Shown one piece after another: positions 38,468 through 50,178 of a stretch of 64,000 bases of DNA. Each line of letters begins with the position of its first letter. The stretch's first letter is position 1. A model generated the notes under the pieces. That model was not told the DNA's origin and searched no databases. It saw only the letters and a list, made by a program, of their open reading frames with translations. The stretch spans positions 3,162,001 to 3,226,000 of the forward strand of contig CM034099.1 of the NCBI GenBank assembly GCA_019914945.1, in the 5' to 3' direction. The stretch comes from Typha latifolia. Its lineage: Eukaryota; Streptophyta; Magnoliopsida; Poales; Typhaceae. Position numbers and translations under genes: made by a program.

Positions 38468-38840
38468 TAGATATGGATCTGATCATTGTCACAAATAATT
38501 GCAGTTATTTCTACTCTTCTGAATTTTGTATCAATGTTTCGGCGGGCGCATCAGGAGAATTGTAAGCAGGTTGAGCTTGAGAAGAAAAAAGCCCAGAAAG
38601 AAGCTGAAGCGGAAAAAGCAAAAGCTTCAAATCCAGGGAGTAAACAAGTTAGACACCTACTTCTTATCTTTGACATGTTCTTGTAATTTCTACTGATTGT
38701 GAGTCTACAATATTCTCAGTTTCTCATCCATCATTCATTAATTTATATAGGATTCAAAGGCAGTCAGTCCGAGTCGACAGCTGAAGCAAACGCTAGAGAA
38801 GGCCAAATCTACAAATTTGCGAGCAAAAGATGTTAGATGA
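21437..38840 (+). CDS. Class II formin (PTEN-like, C2, FH1, FH2), actin nucleator
   Basis: Eighteen exons join in frame to 1797 residues: 21437-21509, 22101-22804, 22879-23100, 23181-26368, 26595-26721, 28511-28582, 31789-31887, 31964-32005, 32163-32243, 32328-32378, 32446-32527, 33895-33989, 36053-36124, 36205-36321, 37238-37306, 37401-37467, 38505-38647, 38751-38840. Order: PTEN-like domain (P-loop remnant MHCERGGWPV at about 125-134), C2 (to about 333), acidic linker, FH1 polyproline region (about 940-1330), FH2 (about 1369-1770). FH2 landmarks are KPLHWVKV, IDLRRANNTEIML, NYTGNKENLGKCEQFFLELM, LGNTLNQGTARGSAIGFRLD, TLMHYLCK, GRNADALALYFGEDPARCPF. FH2 dimers nucleate and elongate actin; FH1 recruits profilin-actin; class II PTEN/C2 domains bind phosphoinositides. 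Rice FH5 (RMD/BUI1) is a well-known relative. One intron, after EIFCK at 36321, needs a GC donor; all others start GT. Introns reach 3.2 kb. Confidence 0.92.
25014..25124 (+). repeat. (CCACCT)n microsatellite coding for 37 consecutive prolines in FH1
   Basis: From the CCG at 25014 to the CCT at 25122 every codon is proline, almost all from alternating CCA and CCT. This is a coding hexanucleotide microsatellite inside the formin FH1 region, so length variation changes the polyproline tract without shifting frame. Confidence 0.95.
25806..26117 (+). repeat. Eight-unit 39-bp tandem repeat in FH1 (13-residue units)
   Basis: The CG of each unit's arginine codon recurs at 25806, 25845, 25884, 25923, 25962, 26001, 26040 and 26079, an exact 39-bp period. 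Each unit encodes a run of six or seven prolines followed by a Gly/Ala-Arg spacer (GAPPPPPPPGGRP type). The last three or four units are almost identical, so the array is still homogenising at its 3' side. Confidence 0.9.
28721..28812. repeat. 46-bp tandem duplication in formin intron
   Basis: Units 28721-28766 and 28767-28812, each AGGTATG..CTAAGAATTTGTTTAC and ending AAACTGT, differ by a few substitutions. They lie in the 3.2-kb formin intron between the exons ending 28582 and starting 31789. Confidence 0.85.
38436..38464. repeat. (TA)n microsatellite in formin intron
   Basis: A run of alternating TA about 29 bp long, 40 bp before the acceptor of the penultimate formin exon. Confidence 0.9.
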
Positions 38841-40294
38841 TCTCTAACTCGCTAACCTTGGCATACAATTTTTTTTGTGTGTCTGCCTGGAGCGTCGACG
38901 CACCCATAAATTGTTCAGCAGCCCAAGATTTAACCAGGACTCGGGGATAACAAAGCTGGATCCTACTGTGCTGCAGAACGACATCGGGATATCTACACGA
39001 AATGTTGTCATGGTCAGTTATTATATCTTTGGCAACTGTCAAGCTTTCTAGGGGGGTCTTTTTGCTACTTTGCTTATTTCACTCATTTTTTTTTATATTA
39101 TCAACAGATATTGTGGGCCCACAATCCATGCTTAAGGCCAATGATTCCCTGCTCTAATGTCTGTACAGAACTAACATAGCGGTTCCTTTGATTCTTTTTG
39201 TAAATCTGTTAATTTTTTTTTCAATCTTCTTTTTCATATTCATTTTTGTATGGTGAGGAATAGGTTGGAAATTGTACAATAGGGGCGAATTGTATAAGCA
39301 TGTATCGATGTCAACTTGTAATCCAAGAACGAACATCAATATCTATTAAATGTAGTTGTAAAGCTGAGATGTAGGTGCTCTTTAGTGCATCTGTTTGTTG
39401 TCGTTGTTTAATTTCCCAATGATGCTGGAAAAACGAACAGGATGCTTCAGCAACTGCTGTTATGCTGGTCTTTTCTCCTTAATTACTGGTTGATGAAAAT
39501 CTTGCTTCTCAAAGTCAATGGCACTTTCTCTTCTCATTATTTTCTTCTTTCTGGATTCTTTGGTTTCGACTGAGGTTGTTAATGATTGTTCCTAATCGTA
39601 ATGCTGCTTCAGATGTTGTTTCGCTCACACGGATTTTATTCTCGTGACGATTTAAAAAAAAAATTCTATTAATTTCAATTCTTGAGCCCGTCTATATTTA
39701 TCATAATCATCAGAGAGGATAAAAGAATGTCTGCGAGTAGCTGACTATTCTTTTAATTTTCTATAAACAAAGTGAAACAAGCGGAAATCTCATTTTCACA
39801 CCCTATGTTTTGGCTTTACTATGATCTGCACCTTATTTTCAGCATTGCAATTTACGTTGGCGTCTTCTAAGCTTTCAACTGACGAGCTCTAATCTATAAT
39901 AAAAGATTCAAATAAACATAGTATGAATGGAACAGAGGAATACCTTATAAATCCAAAATAATATTTCCAAACACCCATTTTTTACTTGGCCACTTGAATT
40001 GTTGAGCTGAACCATGCCTTGTCGTGGTCATTAGTTGATTACTGTCTTATAAGTTGTTTGACATATTACGAGTGCCAACTTTCTACCATCTTCAAATGAT
40101 GATCCTAGAATTACAAAGGGACATCCAAGATCCAGTTCACAAGTAATAGAATAAACTTTAGGTTGCTGCATCACATGGCTCCTCTTCTTGAAAGGTAACG
40201 CATGCGAGCGATACATGAGAATAATTATTTGTACACTTGAGTAGCTTTCTGCACATCAAGAAGGCGTGCCACTAGGTATTAATAACATTAGCTT

Positions 40295-40331
<37 letters not shown>

Positions 40332-40634
40332 GTTTTGGTGAGATAGGATGGTGATGATCAAGGAAAGTGAGAAGGGAACAAAGCATGGGACAATGAGAAG
40401 AGATCGAATGCCTGGTGTCACTCTTTCCCTTTTACATGGATAAGAGAAGTGAGCTCACAAAAAGACATATACTAATGTCCGGTAAAAATTAATTAAAGAC
40501 AGTTCCAATTGTCACTTGCATGTGACATGATAAAAGGTAAGCATCTAGCCCATCTCTGTAAAACACCAATCTCTCTCTCTCTCTCATAGAAAAGCTTTGA
40601 ATTGTTTAAATAGAAACAAAATTTAGTAGTAGGT

Positions 40635-40672
<38 letters not shown>

Positions 40673-42412
40673 TTGTGGGGACTAGGGACAGCCAAGCAGT
40701 GTCCAAATGACATTAAATGTGGGCGCAGAGACCTTGCCAGAGGCCCAGAGCTCAGTAGGGATTAGTACAGGATACAAGCATTTCTTTCTTGCTCTTACTT
40801 CCCCAAACTACCCAACTTCATCTTCTACTTGCTCTTGTGATCACCTCAAGCATTCCCAGAGAATAAGAAAAGAAAAAAAGGACCATAAGAGCACCACTGG
40901 CAAGTCAAGCCTTTGTTGTGAGCTCCTTCCTAAGCCCACCTTTCTATTTCCTCCAAGAAAACAAAACAAAGACTAGGAGGTCATTCTCAAGGGCATCTCT
41001 AGTAATTTCAGGGCCTCACCTTTTAAAGCACCAAGATGCAGCTCACTGCAAAGAAACAGAGAGAAGAGGTTCTCATACCCCCTTCCCCAACTCCATTAGT
41101 TAAATTCTAGCTTATTGAGAAGAGTGTCTTCTCCCCATATATATTCTTTTGAGTATATTTGCGAAGGACTATGAGAAGTAGCTATCAATTTCCATAATCA
41201 CAGGTTATTTTGTTGGGTCTGCATGATAAAAAGGTAAGCAGGTAGGCCCACTTAATTATGCCCTATAGTTTGACCAATGGAAAAGCAAATTAAGGCCCCC
41301 CTTAAGCTAGCTATTGCTCAAGCCTACAGCTCTCTCATACCAAGGCTTATCTCTTTTCTAGAGAGGATAATTTGTAGTGTTGGGTTTGTCATTTTGCCAT
41401 TACCATCTACTCTCTTTTAGGTCAAAAAAATATGGCAGAGACCAATCAGAGGAGTCCACTAGGTGCTATGTGAGAAAGACACTAATTTTTGCTATGAAAA
41501 TTTGAGATGCCAACATACCATTACTTGACATGCAGAGGTTTTTTTATACAGGATGTCAACATCTAAAGAAATATAGTGATCAGGAATATGAACTTATGAT
41601 ATTTAGGGATAGGCAGCGGCAATTATATCCTTTAGATTTATTCTTTCTCTGATTAGCAACACCTCAAAAATTATTAGGCCAACAGTTGTAGTTTAGTGGT
41701 AAGATTCTACTAATACTAGTTTTCTAACTTATATAATGAGAATAGGTAGTCTTTTTATTTAATTTATGATTAGTTTACCAGCTGTAAGAAGAACACCTTA
41801 AAGTTATTGGTCATGAGTTTGTTAATTTCAAGATTCATCAAATCTCTTCTCCATGTGATACTACCTCACCTGAAAATGAAAGGCCCAAAAATTTCCTTTT
41901 ATGTGAGCATGAACAGGGGATCAATTGACAATTGGTGATTATATTATTATAATGGAAGGGTAAAAATAATAGAAAGCTAGCTATCAGCCTACAGTCTACT
42001 GATCCTAACCAAATCTTTTCTAGGCCCTTGGTAAAAGAAAATGTTCGCAGGACAAGAGAAAGCCCAACAACCTCACCACCTTTCCCCATAAATCTTTGCC
42101 TCACTGGATTGATGGCTCTTCAACAAAGGGAAAGGGGTCCCTCACCATCTCCCTACTCCCATCTTACCCCCTGTCGCCCAATCCTAATCCTTTTGTCTCC
42201 TCCAACCCTACCTTACGATCCCTCTGCCAAATGCTGTGGTTGCTGAGCTTGCAGCTCTGATTCCATTTTCTGAGAAGAAAGAGAGCGAAAAGAGAAAGAA
42301 AGATCCAATCTTTTTTTTTTTCCCTTCTTTCTCCTGGTGGGCCTCTAGTTGGTTCTTGATCTTTCTCCTTATCTTGGGTCTCGACGGTTCTGGGCATTGC
42401 CATTTGTTGGAA
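38841..42412. other. Formin 3' UTR, spacer with CT/AG microsatellites, S-acyltransferase leader
   Basis: About 3.6 kb. Positions 38841-39370 are probably formin 3' UTR. There are microsatellites at 40297-40326 (TC), 40570-40585 (TC) and 40637-40669 (AG). A tRNA-like A-box pattern near 41690 might mark an old SINE. Positions 42000-42412 are CT-rich and look like the 5' leader of the S-acyltransferase gene, with an upstream ATG at 42112 opening a short frame. No protein gene is supported. Confidence 0.55.
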
Positions 42413-45400
42413 ATGAGGAAGCATGGATGGCAGCTTCCTTACCATCCTCTCCAGGTTTGCCTTTTGCAGCCTCTGCCTTCCTTTTATATTTTGATGGAAA
42501 TCTCATTTCTTCTTTATTAATGTGTACAGGTGGTGGCTATAGCTGTTTTCCTGGCATTGGGGTTTTCTTTCTATGTGTTCTTTGTGCCCTTTGTTGGAAC
42601 GAAGCTGTTTCAGTATGTGGTGATGGGTCTCTATACTCCTCTGGTGAGCCATTTTACTGACATTAGTTACTGCTTATTTTCCTTCCTTCCTTTACTTTTA
42701 TTTCATAGGTCGGGACTTGTGGGCATTTCTGGAGTTGAGCATAATCTGATAGATAGTTCTTAGAAGTGGGTTTATCTCAATTCCTTTTGGTGCTTTCCTG
42801 GATTTTTTTGTAAATTTTTCACACATGAAAAATAAGATGGAACAGCAGATTTTTCTATAATTTTTACCTGTATGTGTGCTCCCATCATGCAATTTTCAGG
42901 TTATATACTTTGATGGTGTCAAGACTCATATAATTCACTTGTACATGGCTGCACAAGTTGCAATCTATCCATCAGATTCTCACGATTTAAATGTTAAATG
43001 TATAAAATATTCTTTAATGAAGTTTTATACTGTCTAAAATATTACATTGGGTAGGATGGAATATTTCCATTTACAAGATTTATCAATTAATCAAGTATTG
43101 ACATTTCATTTATGATAATGTGGGGAGTCTAAACAATTAACCTGTATTACCTTTGTGAAACTGAATATTTGCTGGCCTTGTAATGGGAAATCTTATGGGG
43201 CTTATGGGGTCTTTATAGAATTTCACTAGAAAGAAGTCTCCTTGATTAAATTTTCATCCGCAACATACACAAGTACTGATACAGGTTTTCTTCTTTGTCA
43301 GGTTACATTTGTCTTCCTTTTGTATATCTGGTGTGCTGCCGCAGATCCTGGAGACCCAGGGGTTTTCAAATCAAAGAAGTATGGGAAAGTAGATGAAAAC
43401 GTGAAACAAAATCATAACGAGGGATCCAGACAAGAAGTTTCAGATAGTGAACTACACGATGGAATGACTAGAGAAAAGCCAGTACATGAGGGTGTCAGCA
43501 CGGTTGCCGCTAGCGAGAATTTACATAAAGGCAATAACTCATCTTGTTGCGGTAGTAATTTATTGGCACCTCTGCTTTTCTGGTGCTGCCCTTTGATATG
43601 TAATTGGTGCCGCCCGCATGACCAGTCTTCTGAGCAGAAGAGTGAAGAAGGCATGTTTTTTTGCAGCCTGTGCGAAGTGGAGGTATCCACCTTGGTCATG
43701 CCAGATGATCTTAACTGATATGTAGCTTAGGAATATTCTTCTTCAAGCTTCATTCTATATAAGTGGCATACTTATTATATAAGAAATATTTGTTGCTCTT
43801 CCAGTTGGATATGGGTGTAAAATCTAAACTATAAATGATTGGACAACATGTAGGTGTTGAAGTTCAGTAAACATTGCAGAGTTTGTGACAAATGTGTTGA
43901 TGGCTTTGATCATCATTGCAGAGTAAGATATTTTGTTCATTTTGTCCCTTCTCTTTTCATGATCTAGTCCATCACGATTATCATGTTCTGCTTCCTTGGC
44001 CTTTTACAGTGGCTGAACAATTGTATAGGAAGGACAAACTATAGAAGGTTTTTCATCCTCATGGTTTCTGCAGTTGTCTTGGTAAGCATATCAGCTCCTA
44101 TAATTTAGAGTGTTAAAAGATGTATGGGTTAGTGCATATGCAATATTTGATGGCCAAACTCTGTCGTCCTTATATCAGCCTACACATTGGTTTTCAGTCC
44201 CTATTTGGAAATCCACCATTAAACATTTTATTGTCCATGTAGACCTGGTAGTCAGGAAATGTAGGAAGCATTTTTATTCTAGGTCCTTTTCATTCTGGTT
44301 GATCATTGACAGGTCTCCGTGGTTTGTGCACCTTGGGCCAGCTTATTCTCCAGTGGTCGATAGGAGTGCTTGTGCTGATTCGCTGTTTCCTGGAGCGAAG
44401 GAAATTCTCTGTGGAGATCGTCTTAAAGTTGGGAAGCAGCTTCTCTTTGGTGCCTTTTGTTATTGTGGTGGTGAGTTTCTTTTGCTCATACAAATTTGTT
44501 GTATTCATCTAGTATTTTATCTAAATCATAAGAGCATATCAATTGCTGATGGTAACACTTTCCGGATCATGTGTTCATGGGTGTAAGTCATGGAAGCAGC
44601 CTTTCTTGCAACGGGAGAAGTTTGCAGCAAGTATCTTGCCTAATTGCTGTTACATTTTGTGTTGCTAGCCTCAAGACAGCATGAACTGTATTGGCTGCAA
44701 ATGTCAATTACACCAGTTTGCACATGCCAAATTAAATTTTAGAAGTTAAAAGAAAATTTTCAATTAGTTATTCACTGAGAATTTCAGTCACCTATTTCAT
44801 ACTGTGACTTCATATTTGCAGGCATCCTGCACTTTCCTAGCAATGATTGCGACACTACCACTTGCTCAACTTTTCTTCTTTCACATCCTTCTCATTAAGA
44901 AGGTAAGTTTTAGTCATTTTTCAATACATCAAATTGTCAATATTCCTTAAATAAAACCTGAATGAGAAAGGATTTGTTTAGCTGGTGACAGAATAGGTGG
45001 GACTAAAGACGGCCTTTATTGTTCTTGTTGCCCTTGTTGTTTGTATTAAGAGTCAACAATTTTGTCTGCAATGTGATTTTCTTTTTGGCCATTGTGTGAA
45101 TGAAGTCGTGAACTTGTCTAAGAGTAGCAGCATTCAATATATAGAAGCGTGCCAATTTACCTCATTAGCTACTGACCTCCAGTTACCATAGGATATATTT
45201 CTAGTTTGATAATGTGCATTTTCAAGCTATCAACATTTTCTTTTCCACCCAAGATCTAAGAACCTAAGACTAATTACTTGCATGCACACATAGGGAATCA
45301 GTACATATGATTACATCATCGCATTGAGAGAGCAAGAGGAACAAGAAGGTGGCCAGCAAAGTCCGAGGATGTCTCCAGTGAGCTCTCTCACTGGACTTAG

Positions 45401-47032
45401 CAGTGCTAGTTCTTTCAGTGCATTTCGCCGCGGTTCGTGGTGCACTCCTCCCCGATTATTCCTTGAGGATCAGGTATACATGTATGCTTGCCTTTTCTAT
45501 TTCTTAATAATAATACTTCATCGAGATAAATAAACCATGGAAATTGCTGAGACAACTCTGGACGATATAGAAGAAAATTATGGTTTACCATCACTACACA
45601 ATTTGTTACTAACATCACTAAATCTGGTGCACTCTCCGATTGTTCCTTGAGGATCAAGTATACATGTATGCTTGCCTTTTCTATTTCTTAATAATAATAC
45701 TTCATCGAGATAGATAAACCATGGAAATTGCTGAGACAAATCTGGACGATATAGAAGAAAATTATGGTTTACCATCAGTACACAATTTGTTACTAACATC
45801 ATTAAATCTGGCTTAAATCTGGGAAGGGGAAAAGGCTATAGTGTCGCTAAAACACCATCTTGTATATCTTTAAGCCCTTTTCTCAGCTAATTTTGATAAT
45901 TTAAGCAATAACCTATGAGTTAAGCCAAGTTTTGACAAAATGCCCAACTTGCTAACTATTGCAAGTAGAAGTCTCACTTCAAGAAGTCAAACTCACTGAA
46001 AATCCTACCTGGTACGAAATTTGGCTGAAGAGGCCATGTGATTATTATAATCTAATGTAGGAGAAATAGGATTTGCCCTACATTGCAATGTTGGACCTAT
46101 TAGGTAGAAGAGATAAAGAGTATAGGGAAGGTAGAAAATATTATAGTCAGTTGTTAAAGTTCAAACATTGTAAGCATATATTACCTGTCCTTTTTATCTT
46201 TCTTTATCTGGGGGCATTAACAAGGCTTTTCATTTTGGTATAGTATGATGTTGTTCCTCCAGAGATTGCAACGTCTCTACATTCTATTGACAAGAAATCA
46301 AGAGAAGATGATGGAATGAGAAGGAAAGGTGTAGCGACTGTAAAAATAAGCCCTTGGACTCTGGCTCGTCTGAATGCAGAAGAAGTTTCAAAAGCTGCTG
46401 CACGGGCAAGGAAGAAATCCAGAGTTCTTCAGCCAATCGCAAGACAAGATCTGCCACCCGGGCAGGAAACAGATAGTAGCTACGGAAGTACTAGTGGTCG
46501 GATTATTTCAAGACCTGATAATAAGAGGCGAGCTACCAAAAGAGGAAGGATGACTGCTGACCTTTCTCGGGAGTCCCTTGCAAAAATAACTGCTGCTGCT
46601 ACTCGCAGTAACGGCAGTATCCTGGCACCGGAGACATCTGCTAACTTAGCACCTCTGCAGCTAGAAGCGAGGAGTGCTTTTCGACCAGGTAGAACTGCAT
46701 CATCCACTGGGAACATAGCTTCTTCGCCAGATAGTAGTTTGGACTCGCCTGATCTCCATCCATACCGCATCTCATCTGGAACTGAAGAAGTACAGGGGCT
46801 CACGTCTCTTGCAGTCCCAGGAACCACTCCGCAAAAAGGGATTCAGCTTTCAAGGTCAACGAGTGATGGGTATGAGGCATCTGGGGGTGAAGACAGTGAT
46901 CGCATCCCTTCGCGAATTGTCCATAGATCATCCAACTGGGCGAGCATTGTCCTCAACTCTCACCAAACTGAGGTAGCAGCTGATCTGAAGGCATCATCCT
47001 CTGGCTTTTTAACTAAGGCTAGGCTTCTCTAG
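42413..47032 (+). CDS. DHHC-type protein S-acyltransferase (PAT20/21/22-like)
   Basis: Nine exons, 42413-42454, 42530-42643, 43302-43682, 43854-43922, 44010-44081, 44342-44470, 44822-44902, 45294-45473 and 46244-47032, give 618 residues in frame. The enzyme palmitoylates cysteines of other proteins at cell membranes. The start [14 protein letters not shown] is typical of the PAT22 type (cf. Arabidopsis At1g69420). Hydrophobic segments lie at about 15-37, 53-65, 210-240 and 255-292. The Cys-rich domain runs FCSLCEVEV / [20 protein letters not shown], with the catalytic DHHC at about 198-201. The following [13 protein letters not shown] and the STYDYI motif (TTxE-like position) are conserved. 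A Cys-rich stretch ([20 protein letters not shown]) lies in the loop before the DHHC domain. The cytosolic Ser/Arg-rich tail of about 260 residues is long, as in this subgroup. The acceptor for exon 6 (GGGCCAG at 44341) was chosen because it restores the [15 protein letters not shown] membrane segment. Confidence 0.9.
45438..45811. repeat. 187-bp tandem duplication covering the end of S-acyltransferase exon 8 and its donor
   Basis: Copy 1 (45438-45624) begins inside exon 8 at TGGTGCACTCC and runs into the intron. Copy 2 (45625-45811) repeats it with few changes, including a three-base deletion in the exon-derived part and CAG|GTATAC changed to CAA|GTATAC. Both copies share GTATACATGTATGC and the AATAATAATACTTCATCGAG segment. 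Confidence 0.92.
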
Positions 47033-47972
47033 TATTAGATCATGTGTAAGAATTTTTAAGTTTCCGCTTCCTTCAGATTGGAGTGAAGTTCACAAATGGC
47101 CATGACTGGCTGCTGGTTCTCTAGTGACATGGAATATTTCTGGTTTGAAGCTGGATGTGGTTCTCAAAGAGAACATTTAAGAAAGGAGTTTCTGATATTG
47201 GTTAAATTGTTCAACTATCATCTGGTGTAAATGGTTGTCTTAATATACCAGGTGGCAATGTACATACTCCTATTAATTGTTCTCTCTTGCTTCATTTGTA
47301 CCCTATTTGTGGCTTAATCAGGATTGTGTCTTAGCAATTGAAGTATGTGGTGAAATAGCTCAAAAATTCAAGTCTTTTACAATGTGAATTGGATTCCTTA
47401 TCCTTATGCATTATCATTCTTAGATCAATAAGTTCTTTGCCAAGTTCAGAATTGCTGATAGAAATTCTGTAGGTCACTCTATGTCAGTATTTTGCTCATT
47501 TCTATCGTAATATTTCAAACTTCTACTGTAACTGCGGATACTATGGTCTATGCAACTTTGCACCACAGGGCTGCAGATTGATAGGCTTTACCATCACCAT
47601 ATATTATGCCTAATATTACCAAGCTTACAGAAAAGAATAAGAAAAGCACAAACTGTACAGAATGAAGAGAAGCACTAATGGTTGAATAACTGAGTAACAG
47701 CAATGGAAAAATACCAACAAACGTATTCAATTCATATGCTCATATTGGTACATCAGTATTCTTTGTGGTGTAGATGTCAAATAATTCTACAAAATTTACA
47801 GATGTGCTGGGAGTCTAATCATAATAACTTGAGGCACACATGTCCACCATATAAAGGTTTAAGGTTAATAAAAAAACTTTATCAACTTCATCAGCTTTTC
47901 CATTCCCATAAGGTCTTACAATTGCTTGCCAAGATTATGGAACTAGCAAGGCAAAGTCATTGAAAGGAATGA
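47033..47972. other. Convergent 3' regions of S-acyltransferase (+) and UXT (-) genes
   Basis: About 940 bp between two converging stop codons. It is AT-rich, with no gene seen; both 3' UTRs must lie here. Confidence 0.6.
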
Positions 47973-49685
47973 TCATTCTGCTGGTATCTGAAGTAATTCG
48001 CGGATACCTTCACATACCTGAAAGCAATGTTCATAGTTAAGCGTGGAGCTCAGAAAATCTAATGATGGTAAAAGTTTATTGTATGACATACTGAACAAAC
48101 AGAACACTACCAATATTAACACCAAATGTAGACAATGTATGGCAACATAAAGCTGATCATATAAAATTTATGATGCACATAGTCTGAAGACTAGATTGCA
48201 ATGATGTCAAGTTGGATTTTCTGTATTATTACTATCTTATTCCATTTATTGTTGATACTTGGCAATGCTTGGTTAACAAATAATTAAAAGTGAGGTTCTT
48301 CACCTCGTTTAATCATTTCCATACTCCTAAGAATAACATGATAGTTCAAATGCACAATGTGGATAACTGGATGTGCTTAAAACAGAAGAATGGATAAATC
48401 TTATGATGTTTCTAGTTAATAGTGAATTGAGAAAATACCACATTTAGCATTACCTAGGAATCACAATACACGAGCACTTAGCAAAACAAACAAAGAAAGA
48501 AAAGGAACTCTTCTTTAGTACTTACCAACTTGATTTGAGCCTTGATGTTTGCAATAAGGTGTGTGTACTCCTCTATTTGTCTGTCATAACACACAAACGA
48601 ACACTCAATTTGTGAAGTAGAAGAAGATAAACAGAGATGCTATTGCAGTATATTTAAAAGCAACATGCCCAAACACACATGCACACATCTGTGCACATAT
48701 TTTGCTCCTCCATACTCAGAGATATACAGTAATAATCAATGCCTCACTTATGAAACAATATATTGTACACTTGTGAAGGTTTCATCACCTGGCCAACCTT
48801 GCTTCCCTCACTGATATGAACTCCAGTGCCTCCGACCAAGTGAACTCCACGTGAAAACCCATACCGATATCTACAAATATGTGGCGTGTATCAGGCCTGC
48901 ATAAATGACCATAGAGCAGAAAACTCAAAATGGCATACTTAATTCAATTAAAAGACAAACAATTGAATCCTGGAAAGAAAATTAAACAATTTTTATGCAG
49001 TACACAGAGCTACTATACTGATCCAACAATGATATTTTTGTCGAGCAAATTCAACAAAGTAATAGATTTGCAGAGCAAATTATACAGATAATTATGCAAA
49101 AGAGTGTATAGAGATTCCACAAAAGAAAAAAAATTTATGAAAAGAGATCCATTTATCGCAGACAATACAAGAAATTCTCATCTTGCATGATAAATGCAAA
49201 GCAATCAGAAGTAGATACCACCATATTCCGAAGAACAACAACATCTAGAGATGAATGAGATAAAGTTCAGAGCTTTACACGTCGGCTTGCATGTAAACTT
49301 CAGACCCGAGATTAACCATCGAGCGAAGGCTAGTCACCCCATTCTTCTCCAACTTCTCGATGTTACTCTTGAGATCCAAGCTATTATCTCAACACCAAGA
49401 CAGTTTAAGTAAACAAATCCAAATCACTACATACCGAAATCGAAGAAGCGAATTCAACTGAAAAGGATACAAGACTTTCTGCTGCTGGAAGACCTTATCC
49501 CTGATGAAAGAGAGGATTGGATCAAAATATAAGGGAAAAAGATCTCCCGGTCACAATGAATGGTTTGATGCGGGATTAAAGAAGTACCTTTCAGCGATGG
49601 CCTTGACGAGGTCGGGCTTGAGGCGGCGGTCGACAAAATCCTCAAACTTTTGGATCTTCTCTTGCCGGAGACGTTTGTCGTCCAT
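47973..49685 (-). CDS. UXT: UXT homologue, prefoldin alpha-like chaperone subunit
   Basis: Six exons on the minus strand, 49588-49685, 49471-49500, 49279-49380, 48789-48896, 48526-48580 and 47973-48017, join in phase to 145 residues, close to human UXT (157). The protein starts MDDKRLRQEKIQKFEDFV and contains the prefoldin-alpha pattern: an N-terminal coiled coil, then VTSLRSMVNLGSEVYMQADV, the beta-hairpin segment RHIFVDIGMGFHVEFTW, and a C-terminal coiled coil (ALEFISVREARLARQIEEYT) ending LLQIPAE. In animals UXT joins URI/R2TP-prefoldin-like complexes that help assemble RNA polymerases and other large complexes; the plant role is inferred from the family. The gene is divergent from the membrane-protein gene at 50179, with a shared promoter of about 490 bp. 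Confidence 0.92.
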
Positions 49686-50178
49686 TGTTTGTCTTCCCCG
49701 TGTTCGTGGATTGAGATTAGGGTTTTACGAGGAGACTGAAGAGTTTTAAGTCAAAACCCCTCCCCCTTGATTACATTCAGGTCCAATTGATGTTTGTTAC
49801 ATTTACATTTCACCCCTTATATGTATGAATATTATTTCTAACTCCTTTAATAGGAAGAAACATCTCCTAATCTCATCTAAAAAAAAAGGACCTCAAAATC
49901 TCGTTTTATTTGCAGCCTCATAAAAATGACAGAGAAGTATCTCTCATCTCGTATCAAAAAAAGTATATTAAGATAAAGAGAAATAGAATAAAATAAAATA
50001 AAAAGCTAATTATCCTCGGTTGAGTTGCCAAAAAGAACGCAATCAAAATTCCATGGAAAAATTAATCCCCACCCCACTCTCTTCCCACCCATTTCTCCAC
50101 CCGCTCGTCTTAACTCCCCCGACATCAACAAACCCCCACGTCGTCTACAAGCTCCGATCCGTAGCCTCCTTGCAGGCG
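49686..50178. promoter_or_regulatory. Shared divergent promoter, UXT (-) / membrane protein (+)
   Basis: The 493 bp between the two start codons are AT-rich in the middle (49850-50010) and CT-rich next to the plus-strand gene. An in-frame upstream ATG exists at 50053 but gives an unconvincing extension. The region probably drives both genes. Confidence 0.55.

Noticed and set aside
39109..39128. 16-bp palindrome with GGGCCC in the formin 3' UTR
   Set aside because: Too short and isolated to interpret.
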